A stretch of DNA of 64,000 nucleotides from Litsea cubeba (taxonomy: Eukaryota; Streptophyta; Magnoliopsida; Laurales; Lauraceae): contig CM022948.1 of the NCBI GenBank assembly GCA_012931725.1, positions 110,408,477 to 110,472,476 of the forward strand. The letters are read 5' to 3'. A model generated the notes under the pieces. The model was not told where the DNA came from. It was given only the letters and a program-made list of their open reading frames with translations, and made no database searches. Positions 45,306-56,900 of this stretch are shown here, one piece after another (position 1 is the stretch's first letter; every line of letters begins with the position of its first letter). The position numbers and the translations under genes are program-made.

Positions 45306-47005
45306 TAGAATTAACAAATGCGAAGAATGATAGGCAGCAAAAAAAAATAAAAAAAATGGTATGAATGCACCACAGATTGAAAGGGACTCACAGAACACCA
45401 AACATGAGAAAAGAATGGTCTGGGTGACCAGTAAGAACTGTGCTGGACTCCTGTTTGTAACTAACTGAAATTCCAAACTGAAAACCCGATTTCCAGGTTA
45501 TGTAGCTCGTATATGTCAGAAGTTTGGTAGAACAGAAAAAAAATATTACAGAAACTGTCCTTCACTCTGAAAAGATTTAAAAAACTTTTAGATCAAGTGA
45601 ATCCTCCTCCGTGCAGGCTCTGTGCTCACTGCTTACTCTGCTCCCCATGTGAACCCTGCATAATTACGAGATAAAACTTGAATAAAAAGCAGAAAAATGT
45701 AAAATAATGAATAAAAAGCAGAGTTCTACTTAAACTTTGAGATTTCTTTGGAGTCAAAAAGCTACAAAACAGTTGCTAAAGTTTTTAAACATTTTTGAAT
45801 GGAAGTTGATCCACATTAAACCATTTCATAATATGGGAGTGGGACCCAATTAATCTCTCAAGTTAAAAAAGAAAAGAAAAGAAAACTACCTAAACCAATG
45901 AAATAGCTCATTGAACTGACTCTTCTTTCTCTTTCTTTACTCCTGTTCACAGGTCCTACTCCTCTCTCTCTTCTTTCTCATCCTCTAACCTCCTCTTCCT
46001 CTCTCTCCCCCTCATCTTTTTTTCACTCTCTTTCTAATCTTCACTGCCTCTCGAGGAAATTATCAATGAAATTGAAACTCCACTTAAGAATAAAGAAAAG
46101 CATGATTAGGTGCTGGGATTTTATGAAAGATGCTTTTGCAGATCATGGAAATTGGGCTGCTGTCTGGTTGTAATCTGAATGATGATTCGGCAAAGATTCC
46201 ATTTGGTGGGATCTGTTCATTCTAAGTGGTGGATTTCACTGGACTGATGATAGCTGAATTGACGTGATGATTGAAGAACTAGAGGAGATCTTTTTATTAT
46301 TATATGCTATACTTTCTGCTCATAAATGTTGTGTTCCACATTTTATTATTTGGTTTACAGGACCATCCTAACAAATAAAGGAATGAATGAATAATTGCCA
46401 ATTTATTCACAAGACATCTCAAAAAACTTTGTGATTGACCTGTTTTCTATCTGATACTTATTCCAAAACCAATATGCTGCATTTCAACCTTCTGCCTTTT
46501 AATATAATAGTAATGCCTAATGCTGAATAGTTCAATATAGTATTTGGTAAATTTTCAAATAATATTATTAACTGGGACAGAAGTAGGAAATCCTTATTAA
46601 CAGCGATATTTAGCAGATATATGACATTTTTTTAAGGAAACGAAAATAGTTACCTGGTCGAAGGAATAAAAAACATAAGAGTATGGAGAGTCAAATGTGA
46701 AAGCGGCCATTGTCATTGGAGCCTAATCCATCTATCTAGGGTTGGCTTTGTAGGTTCTACGTCATAAGATGTTTCCATCTTTGTTGGAAGGTATTATTTG
46801 TGTATAAAATCCAAGTGGAGAAGCTAGATAAAACAACTGATAAAAAAATACATTCATGGAGGAATGAACTCTTTGGAATGCTTTGAAAGCCAAATGCTAT
46901 GATCGATGTAGTATCAAGCTAGCACAAAGTAGTGCCAAAGTCAAATGGGCACTTGAAGTGAGACAATGTATGACAAATAGCATGTGGCATAGTGAAAGGT
47001 GCTCA
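45306..47005. other. Intergenic, no gene recognised
   Basis: AT-rich, with a C/T-rich stretch (45920-46030) built of CTCTTTCT words. No element end or coding motif could be supported. The last 11 bases, AAAGGTGCTCA, are the target repeat of the LINE tail that follows. Confidence 0.45.
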
Positions 47006-47607
47006 GAATGGGTGACTATGACAGATGTGTTTCAAGGAGTTTTTTTGGATGATCTTAACTGGTCATGGGATGCTGTTTTGAAAGGGGGATGGCATGTTAA
47101 TTCGTCTCGTCCAATCTGTTGGATGCCTCCTCCAAGTGGTATTCTAAAGCTTAATTTTGACGGGAGCTTTCACACATCATCTAGGCGAGGTAGTATAGGG
47201 GGTGTTATAAGGGATCATTCTGGTAATACTGTTAGGAGTTTTTCCAGGCCAGTGGAAGCATCGAATGCTAATGAAGCTGAAGTGTTTGCTATGTCAGTTG
47301 GTTGTCGGGTATTATTAAAGCAATGCTATTCAACGGGGATCATGTAAGACCATGTATCCTTGGAGATTGACAGATTGGGTGGAAGAGGTGCTGGATATTT
47401 CCAATCAGCTTCAAGCTTCATTTCATCACATTCTTAGAGAGGCCAATGTGATATTTGATGGTTTTGCAAAGGAAGGACTTACTCGAGAAACTATCTTTTT
47501 TGATATCTAACGTTGTTTTTTTGTTGTTTGTCTCTTATGTAGTTTGTCCTTTTGTCTTTGTATTTTCCCTTTGCGTTGAAATAAAATTTTATTGTTAAAT
47601 AAAAAAA
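47006..47607 (+). mobile_element. 5'-truncated LINE tail (RNase H-like domain)
   Basis: Opens at GAATGGGTGACT, exactly where similarity to the LINE at 31756 begins. It reads SGILKLNFDGSF, GSIGGVIRDHSGNTVRSF and EAEVFAMSVGCR. A frame break follows, then WRLTDWVEEVLDIS and a TAA at about 47508. An A-run ends it at 47610. The 11-base TSD AAAGGTGCTCA flanks it (46995-47005 and 47608-47618). The same subfamily as the large LINE in this window but in opposite orientation. Confidence 0.85.
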
Positions 47608-47618
47608 AAAGGTGCTCA

Positions 47619-49090
47619 CCGTTGCAATTAAGTCATGTTACCAATCAAATAAGTAGAAGAAATATTCTATCCCAAATTTGAAAGTCTTTGTTTGCCAGAA
47701 TTTGCTTAAATCTGTACTGTGTTCCAATTGGAAAATCCTGTAATTTTCAGGTGAGGGTGGAGAGAGTTACCTCACAAGTTGCATCAAATTGGCCTTCTCC
47801 TTGTTTCAACAATGGGCATGCATCTGATCTGCTCCTTTGCTTTATATCAAGAAATCAGAAAAGATAGTTTAGAATTACCATAAAACTAGATTAGGAGGCC
47901 CGTGCGTAGCCCGGGTCCAATAAAAAAAAGCATATATAATATTAATAATAGGGGGTTCTCCTAGGTATTTTCAAGATTTGTGGCATTCTAATATTGAATT
48001 TAGTTTTGGATTGATTTTTTCTTTGTTTATTTAAAGTTGGTATTTTTATTAGATTTAAAAAGTTGAATGCCAATGCAGAATCTTCATTTCATTTAATTTT
48101 TTTTCATTTTATGTTCAGATGTGAAGCTTTTGTTAGAATACCATACTCAATTTACTAAAATTTTAAGTTTAACTGTGTTCCTCTGATTCCCATTGTCCTT
48201 TTTCTTTAGTTTTTTTTTTTTATACCACATTTTTCTTGGATCTATTGCAGGTTGTAAATGTGAAAGCTTGGTGATGAATTCATATGTGAAAATACAAGTT
48301 AAATTTGTAGTAAATTACCAAATTATTCATGATGAATACCCTTCCAACTGGGGGATACACAAAAATCTAAATCCTACATGGCTCAAATCCCCGTAGCTAT
48401 TACAATCTAATTACTGAAGTTATATCAAAGACCCTTGTAATTAAGTTAATTTTATTTCTCAGATTTTCTACTTTTAGCTATTCGAGCTGTTATAATGAAC
48501 TACTTTTAATTACTTATATCTACAAGTCTATCAGAGAGTTTACTTTTTATTTTGTTTCTCTTAATCTATGTGATACATGCCATGTCTTCATGCACGTCAG
48601 AGATGGGTAGTGTTTTTCTGAGAATGTGTTATTCAGTTATTTCCTTTTGTTAGTTGTGGGTTAGCCATTTTGTTTAATTGTTGCTTTAAGTCTAGGGGCA
48701 GTAAGAGTAGTTTGTTAACTTTAGCTATGTGTGGGGCCAGTAGTTGCTAAAAGGTAGGATCTGATGTATTTAAATGAAAAGATGAATGAAATTAAGGTCT
48801 TATCAGATGCCTCATTTTAGTCTTCTTGGATTCTGGAGGTTTTGGCTTTCCCTCGAAGCATAGCCAACTTTCTTTCTCTCACTCTTCACCTTCGTATCAC
48901 CATTCCACGTAAAAAGAAAGCCCAGATTAGACCTGTTGGTCTATAGACCAACAGTCAATTGCAAGATATACCTATCACTATGCCTAACTCTTATCTCCTA
49001 TATGTTGTCAACAAGTCTTAAAGGATATTACCTTTGCCTATTGCTAGACATTCAGGATGTGGATTGCCATATTATTTTTTGGTGATATGG
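47619..49090. other. Intergenic; possible Helitron end and LTR-like tail
   Basis: At about 47887 ACTAGATTAGGAGGCCCGTGCG plus GGGTCC reads, on the other strand, as hairpin then CTAG and T, a Helitron-like 3' end. At 48590-48830 there is LTR-like sequence with TGTATTTAAATG. No paired ends or genes were found. Confidence 0.3.
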
Positions 49091-49099
49091 TTGCCAAGT

Positions 49100-50300
49100 T
49101 TATTGCAGGTATTTTATTGCAGAATATGGTGACTTGCAGATTTCCAAACAATATGCATCATTGAAATATCCTTGAAATGCAATATTATATACAATACTAT
49201 GGAGAGGGTGTGAGAGACAAACCGTGTGCTCAGAGGACGTAGATGCCTCGGCGGGAGGAGGTGTGACTCCTGGTGCTACCTCGGCGGGAGGTGTGACTTC
49301 TGGTGTGCTCCTTTGCGGTGGGTAGTAAGGATCAGCGTTGGGATTTAGTTGGGGGTTGAGCTGTGGTGTGGCGTCAGCAAGGGGTTGTTCTTGCTGGTAG
49401 AGGCCCGATGGTGATCGAGCTGGCTGTATTTCCAAACATTATGCATCATTGAAATATCATTGAAATGTAATATTATGGTTGCCAAGTTTATTGCAGGTAT
49501 GTTATTGCTTTTCTTCTTCAGATTTATGCTTACCATCACACACTTAATCAAATATGCAGGTATGTTATTGCAGAATATGGTGACTTGCAGATTTCCAAAC
49601 AATATGCATCATTGAAATATCCTTGAAATGCAATATTATATACAATACTATGGAGAGGGTGTGAGAGACAAACCGTGTGCTCAGAGGACGTAGATGCCTC
49701 GGCGGGAGGTGTGACTTCTGGTGCGCTCCATTGCGGTGGGTAGTAAGGATCAGCGTTGGGATTTAGTTGGGGGTTGAGCTGTGGTGTGGCGTCAGCAAGG
49801 GGTGGTTGTTGCTGGTAGAGGCCCGATGGTGATCGAGCAGGCTGTATTTCCAAACAATATGCATCATTGAAATATCATTGAAATGTAATATTATATATAA
49901 TACTAGGAAGAGGGTGTGAGAGACGAACCGTGTGTTCAGAGGACGTAGATGCCTCAGCGGGAGGTGTGACTTCTGGTGCCCAACTTTGCTGTGATGGGTA
50001 GTAAGGATCAGTGCTGGCAGGGGGGTAGAGCTGTGGTGTGGCATCAGCAAGGGGGTTTAGGTGGTCGAGGCCTGATGGTGATGGATCAGGCAGCAGTGGC
50101 CGGTTGATCTCTGGTGCCCTCCTTTGCTGTGATGCGTAGTAAGGATGAGCGTTGGGATTAGTTGTTTGACATTGGCAATGGGGTAGAGCTCTAGTGTGGA
50201 ATCAGCAAGGGGGTTTAGATGGTAGAGGCCTGATGGTGATGAAGAAGGCAGCAGTGGCCAGTTGCGCTCTGCACCTACTGGCACGCTCTGCACCTAGGTG
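49100..50300 (-). pseudogene. Tandemly repeated proline-rich exons
   Basis: Minus-strand exons at 49674-49841 (168 bases) and 49223-49423 (201 bases) begin after GGAAATACAG and end before GTTTGTC. Both lengths divide by three, so repeats keep the frame. They encode SPSGLYQQ, PLADATPQLNPQLNPNADPY and SAPEVTPPAEASTSSEHT. Related, more diverged units lie at 49929-50090 and about 50095-50290. Introns between them are also duplicated. I do not recognise the family; the composition is Pro, Ser, Thr and Ala rich, low complexity, and not obviously secreted. Frame breaks in the outer units suggest decay or fast change. Confidence 0.5.
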
Positions 50301-51300
50301 ACGCTGTGGGTGCCGGTGGAGCGATTGGATCCGAGGATGACAGGGGCTCTTCCTGAAAAGAACTCTATATTTTAAACTAGTAGGATTCATGTATGGACCA
50401 TAGAAACCATAGATCATGTCCAGTGGTAACTGTTCCCCACCCATTATCCCTAAATTATTACTAGTGCCAGTCACCGTATCAACTGTATCCACCTAATGTG
50501 GGTTTTTATTTCAATGCCATACCCGTAGCAGATTCGATAACCATATGCCAAATTTCAAACCCATACTTAGCTAATTGAGGCACATCCAAACAACTACTTT
50601 AATGGGTCTAAACACAATTACAGGAAACACAGTATCAATAGCCATGACATACATTAGGAAAAAAAAATGTATGGACCCTGGGCTGGGTTGGGTTGGGGGG
50701 AGTGCTGGGATTCTTTTCACATAGGGTGGGTTCTGGACTGAAAAATGCACATCCATTCAATCGGGTGCACGGTTTGGAATTTGTATGAATCTGAAATTGG
50801 ATCTTGTCAATAATTGGAACCTACATTGAGTTTTAGATCTGAACCCATTTATGAACCAAAACTTGAAACAAGTTCCAAACCCTCATTTTTTAATGATGAG
50901 AATCTCAGGATAATCAGATATCTGTTTGCATCCCTAGATGGGGAAACCAGGGATGTGGCAAGGGGCACATCAAGTGAAAAAAAAAAACAGAAAGATATCT
51001 TGATGGGCTCATTGTGATTTGCAGACTCCATAATTCCATGACTGACGTGGTCATCACCTTAACAGTCACCATTTGAACGATTTGGGTCCCCTGCTATTCT
51101 ATCAATTAACTAATCAACACCATAAACCCATCATTTGGATGATGGATCCCACAATTCTTGACTGGCCCTAACACACACTTTAAATTGCTGTCTGCACCCC
51201 ACATTACTGATCAGCTACAATCAATCATGTTTTCTGGCGGCATTTCCCTTCTAGTCATAAAATCTGATCGAATATATCAAGCAGAACAAGTCGTATCAAA
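50300..51300. other. No recognised gene between the two proline-rich parts
   Basis: AT-rich sequence that would be intron if the two proline-rich parts belong together. It includes an A-run near 50979 and no supported frame. Confidence 0.35.
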
Positions 51301-51756
51301 TGCTACCATTTGTGCTGCTGCTTCTTGTTGCGCTTCCTGATTAAAGAAGTCGTCTGGAAGAACCGGTTCTTGATTATCAGGAGTGGGGTTCTGATATCTG
51401 GAGCGGATGATCTGGCTTTCATATCAGTTGCCTGGTCTGGATCGTCAGGATTTCCTGGCTGGAGTCTGGTGGGAGCCTGAAGGATCGTCAAGGGGGGGTT
51501 TCTGAATCTGGAGCTGGATGATCTGGATTGGGAGCCGATCTTGAGATCGTAGAGGTGGTTTGCTAAATCTGGAGCTGGATGATCTGAGTGGGAGCTGATC
51601 TGAGAAGCAGGAGGTGGGGTGTCTTGATAACTGAGCTGGATGATCTGGATGGAGCCTGATCTTGAGGATCGTCAGGAGGTGGGGTTTCTTGATAATCTGG
51701 AACTGGTACTGCGTCTACCTATTAAGATTGGGAGACTGATTGGGATCGGAAGACAT
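51300..51756 (-). pseudogene. 5' part of the proline-rich locus (repeat-coding)
   Basis: On the - strand a C/T-rich leader (51860-51760) precedes ATG at 51756, which reads MSSDPNQSPNLN. Then degenerate units of about 65 bases encode PDYQETPPPDDPQDQAP-like text, with frames shifting from unit to unit. In DNA the units show GGAGCTGGATGATCTGG at about 51511, 51571 and 51636. It may be the start of the gene whose repeated exons lie at 49100-50300. The link is inferred from shared composition and orientation. Confidence 0.35.
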
Positions 51757-51898
51757 GTCAGAAGTCTGGAAGAAGAATCGCCGGATCTTGCAAAGAGGAG
51801 ATGGGCGGAGAGAAAGAGACAGGGGAAGAGAGACAGGGCGGGAATAACACTATTCAACCGGTGTTTGTTATAGATAGGTACCCTGGCCTGGGTCCTGG

Positions 51899-53062
51899 AG
51901 GGCTGTCCTTCACGAGGGGCCCGGCCCGCTCACCTGCAAAACCCTCAAAGCGGGGCTTTGTTTTTTATCCTAAAGCCCGATGGTAGGGTAGGGCCCTATT
52001 TTGAAAAGCCCATAATCTTGAGGGCCGAGTTAGGACTTGACTCTTCAGGCTCGAGGGGGCCCGGTTCTGCCTTCAGTTTATTAAATATGTAAAATTTGAA
52101 TAGTTTTTATGAAGTTATTTTAAAATTTTTAAGAAGTGAGTAACCATCTATTCATTTATTTTTACCATAAGTGATTAGAATACATAGTTTATTGGTACAA
52201 TAGTCAGATGATGTAGATATCTTTTGTAGAAATATAGTTTGAAAAATGAAGAAAAACTTTGATAAATATTGAGAGCAATATAATAAAGTATTTGAAATGG
52301 TTATACTCTTTGATACTCAATGTAAGTTGTTGTATTTAGGGTATGCCTTAAGAAAGTTATATGGATCAAGTGAAGATATGAGTATTTGTCGATGTGATAC
52401 TCTTAGACCCTTTTGGAGATCTTTATAAAGAGTATTATGTGATTTATGATACACCTGTACTATGACATTGTCAAATTTGGATAAAGTTAATTTAGTAAAA
52501 GGTACTAAGTTTTAAGATGATTTTTTTAAATATTTGAGGAACAAATGACTTATACAATTGCTTTAGAGAAAAAAAATCTGAATTAGATTATTATTTTGAA
52601 GAGTTTAAGGGATAATTTTATAAATTTCAATATATTAAATTGGTGGAAAGTTAATTCAGCAAAATATCCAATTATTTCAATAATGACTCGTGACATTTTA
52701 GCAATTTTGGTTTCTACAGATGCTTTTTACAGGAGGAAGAGTACTTGACCAGTATAAGAGTAGTTTGAAATCTGAAATAGTAGAAGTCTTAAATGCCTTT
52801 GCATTGTTGGCCCTTAATCCGGACAAGGTAGGAGGGTTAGCATTAAGTTGGAAGTCAGTAGTGGCGTATGAAAAATTTATTTTCTTTAAAGAAAAAAAAT
52901 ATCTTTTTTTCCCCTAGCCCGGCCCTGGCCCTTGAGGGTAGGATAAGAGTCTAAAAAGTATAGGCCTGTTGTAAAATACAAGGGCTTTTGCTCGCTTAGG
53001 TCCGGCCCGCACATGTGAGGGTAGGATAAGGGCTTACCTCGGCCCGGCCCTTTGACAGCCCT
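51899..53062 (+). mobile_element. hAT fossil with remnant transposase C-terminus
   Basis: Ends AGGGCTGTCC (left) and GACAGCCCT (right, inverted AGGGCTGTC). Both are followed inward by GGGCCCGGCCC-type words. The flanks GGTCCTGG (51891-51898) and AGTCCAGG (53063-53070) match at 6 of 8 bases, an old 8-base TSD. The interior encodes broken hAT transposase, including the dimerisation region at 52600-52850. Next to it at 53068 is GGGCTGGCAAACGGGTCGGG, which looks like the end of another hAT-type element. Confidence 0.75.
52600..52850 (+). pseudogene. hAT C-terminal dimerisation domain remnant
   Basis: Reads FINFNILNWWKVNSAKYPII, then TRDILAILVSTDAF. After a frameshift it continues TGGRVLDQYKSSLKSEIVEV. 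This is the conserved LxWWK...YP.L...A.D.L..PVS...F..GGR.L..YR..L pattern of hAT transposase dimerisation. Upstream fragments (YALRKLYGSSEDM) also fit. Confidence 0.82.
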
Positions 53063-53070
53063 AGTCCAGG

Positions 53071-53911
53071 GCTGGCAAACGGGTCGGGTCGGGCTGATTC
53101 GGGTCGGATAGTAGGTGGACAACTTATTTTGGACCCCAGCCGGTGACTAACCCTTTTATTGGTTGTGCATCCTTGCACACATTTTATTGGTTGTGCTCAA
53201 ATGAAAACTCCTGTATATTTGCTGCATTGAATTAGTTACACACCACCCTTGAAACAACCCACCCACCCAAGGATCAATCATGGGTGGGCGTGTGAGATGA
53301 GACACCCCTGTTATTGGGGTGTCTCATATCTGCCTAATGTCCCACAAGTATTGGTGTTAGAATTACCATCAGGAATTAAATGGGTCCCAACCCAACCCAC
53401 CCCAGCCCACAAACTCCCTTAACCGTGATGTCCTGCATTGCATATGATACTATAAAAAAGATACAAGTACTATATTAATATAGTGGTAAAAGGAAGGATA
53501 CAATAGAATACATCGAGCCCAATTCTTTTCCAAAGGGATATTCATTTCATTTATGTTGACATAGGAAAATCCGTCAAATACGGTTGGGTAAGTAAGAGAC
53601 AGTTGGTGCGTGGGAGAAAGGTTGGAGGAAGTCTTTGATTTCTCCCCATCTAACCCCATAGTCCAAAGTCCAAACCAAACCCAACCCATGGTGCGTGGGA
53701 GAAAGGTTGGAGGAAGTCTTTGATTGCTCCCCATCTAACCCCATAGTCCAAACCAAACCCAACCCAACCCAACCCACATGCACTTCTGTCTTTTTCTTCA
53801 ACTTCCACTTCCAGTCTTCCACTTCCGCTTCCACTTCGATATTTATATAAATATAAGCGGAAGAAGGAGAAGAAGAAAAGAAAGAAACAAAACACAAGAA
53901 GGCGGATTGAG
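53071..53911 (+). promoter_or_regulatory. PANK2 upstream region and 5' leader
   Basis: TTTATATAAATA (about 53842-53853) is a good TATA box about 60 bases before the start codon. It is followed by a purine-rich leader of GAAGAAGGAG and AAGAAAC words. Further up is a tandem duplication (53604-53688 and 53689-53770), each unit with GGTGCGTGGGAGAAAGGTTG, CTCCCCATCTAACCCCATAG and CCAAACCCAACCCA. A hairpin GAGACACCCC...GGGGTGTCTC lies near 53300. A hAT fossil ends at the left border. Confidence 0.5.
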
Positions 53912-56900
53912 ATGGCGGCTGCACCGAAATCTATCCATCGGTCGAGCTCTCGGCCGCAGCTCGATGTGAGCGGCGCTGCAATTCAGGGGAATTTCGAGGA
54001 ACGGGACCCTACGATTCTTCTGCCTAATCAGTCGGATGACATCTCTCATTTGGCCCTTGATATTGGAGGTCAGCCTTTTTTTTTTTTTTGGTGGGGGGGG
54101 GGGGGGGGGGGGTTGGATTTTGAATTGCATTGTAGAAAGGATGATTTTTTGAGGTGGATCTTTTGATTTGGGTTGCTTTTTTACTGGGGAGAAATGGTTA
54201 AAAATATACGATTTTTTTGTTTTGTTGGGGCTTTCTTCTTCTTTTGAATGTTTATAATTTAACCACTCTTTGGTAGAACCGTGGGGTAGAGAGAGAAAGA
54301 CACGTTCTCTTCTTCTACTTCTTTAAGAGTATAATGCTCTGAGATTAAGCAAATTTCCCCTGATGACTCTATAAACATTAAGCAATATTTAGCTGTTTTA
54401 GCTTAATTTCTTTTTTGGGTCCACACAGCATTTAAAAACTATGATTTTGGCCTTTAATATAGTTTGATTTAGAGAGACAGATACAGAGAGATTTTCTTCT
54501 TCTTCCTTATTATTATTTAAAAATTATTGGGTTGCACTGAATTATGAAGATACTGTGGATTTTATGGTGTATTTTTTATTCTCTTTATACAATGGGAATT
54601 TTCATGGGGGAAAGTTTACTTCCATTTTTTTTTTTTTTTTAATGTCTTGATTGAAGAGATGTTTCTTAATTTTACCAATTCCCATGATATGTTAAACCTG
54701 AAGTTGAGATACTTTCCAATGGTTCTTTGATAGGGTCACTGATTAAGCTGGTCTATTTCTCAAGACATGCTGATCATTCAAATAATGATAAGAGGAAGAA
54801 GTCTTTAAAAGAGAGATTGGGGATTTCCTATGGTAATAGGAGGAGCTATCCTATTCTTGGTGGGAGACTCCATTTTGTCAAGTTTGAAACCAGAAAGCTG
54901 AATGAATGTTTGGATTTCATTTCTTCCAAGCAGCTTCATCGTGGCGGTATGTTCAATCTTTATGCATGAGAACTGAGTAAAATTTACTTTTTTGATACTG
55001 TATTCTGAGAGAACCAATATTGGTGAAAAAGGATAATGCGTGTAAAGTTGCAATATGTAGTTAAGCAGTATCTCACCGTGCAGGTGTATTAGGTTCCATA
55101 TTAGGCTTTAAGAGATCTTTTTCATGGTATTGTGAGATACAGCATCCATATATCTCCTAGATTTTTTTAAGGCATTAAGTCCCATATTCACTAGTCCCCT
55201 CATTCGTGTGCATTACCATCACATAGGCATCATAGGTGTTTGTTATCACTTTGTACAATGATGTCTTGCTTCATGAACTGAGTTTCTAATTCTTTGATCC
55301 TTGTTGAATTTGAATTGGTAGGGATCGATTTGCACACGTGGCATTCACCTGATGATAACGCAATAATTAAGGTAATCTCTGTCCTGGAGAATGTTTAACT
55401 TTAAGCATATTACAGCATTTGCAACTAATGTTACTTCGATTTATGTATTTACTCACCTTTTTGAATCACATGGAAGTGGGTTTCTGATCCTCTTCAAGGG
55501 CAAAGAACCCAAACTTTCACTGTGTGTTATACTGCGTTAAACATATCTAACCAAAAATAGCCTTTAACAAAGAAAAAAAGGGGTGCGCGCGCACACACAC
55601 AGATGAGAACCTGTGAAATTAGTTGACTAGAAATATTGGACCATCTTTAATTTGAACATGGAGTGCCATTGCCATAATAGCTGTACTTGTTTTGGGGGTT
55701 AGAATGGTACTTTAGTCATTGGTTTTGTGTGATTCAATTGGATACAAGCTTTGTGGTTTATTTGGAACTTCTTAGCTTCCTAATTAAGGGTAAAACAGTT
55801 GTTGTCAGAAGATTTTGCGTCCATTAGTTAACTATTGCTTGTCTCCATATCTTTCTTAACTTTTACACAACAAACACCTATAATTGTTGATGTGAAGGCT
55901 TCACAGTTGATTTTCATGCAATCCCTACTAGTAACCTCTAGAAGCTTTCTACCTTCAAGGGCACCCATCAACCTGTCATGTCTACCATTCCATATGCACA
56001 TGGTTGCAGTTTGTTACACCATATGTAAAATATTTTTCCTTGAGAATGTGGTAAGTTCTTCAGTATATCTGCGTTATGTCAGCTTTTATTATCTTGTGGT
56101 TTTTCATCCTATAATAGTATCATAGGTGCAGATGGAAACCAAACAATCAGATTGAATCCATGGGCAAAAAGGATTTGTTTGGGGGCTCATGGAAATCTCA
56201 AACCATATTAGCTGGTTGTTCTAACCCAATTCAACACCATAGACCTCAAAATTATGAGGAAAAGGCAGTGAAACAGTTTCTGATCTCACTTGGTTACCGA
56301 TTCTCGTGTTACCTGATAGATAGAGAGTAAAAGTAACAACCATGGGATAAAAACCTGATCCACTTACGATTGAGAAAACTTCAGAAGCTCACTCTTAGCC
56401 TCTTTCTGCATTAGATCAAATAATTATAAAATTTTAATTGTTTTATTTTGGGAAAAAAAATTCAATACAGACAGGTAAATCAAACAGCCTTAAAGTTGGG
56501 GAATATAATCTCAACCGGAGGATATGCATAGTATCTGTGACTAAATGATGTATAAAAGATCTACAACCTTTAGTTGGACATTATGGGTCATTATCCACAT
56601 GGTCTGGGGATGCTAGTCATCCATTGACCTTGGAAATGAAACACGTCTCTTTGGACAATATTTTTGCAGGATGGTTATTAAAGGGTTCACATTGCCCTGT
56701 TGAGATATTCTCAGGACATATCTATGGCTATCCACACTGACGTCCATCAGATGCGCAACCTGTATCAGTAAATCATGGCCCCCCACTTAAACAAACACTG
56801 CCTTTTCAGGTTAGAGATATATAATTCCCCCTTTTAAGTTTGTTTTTAGTTTTAGAAGAGTTTTTCATAGGATTCAGTATGGGTCACTTATACCGAAAAT

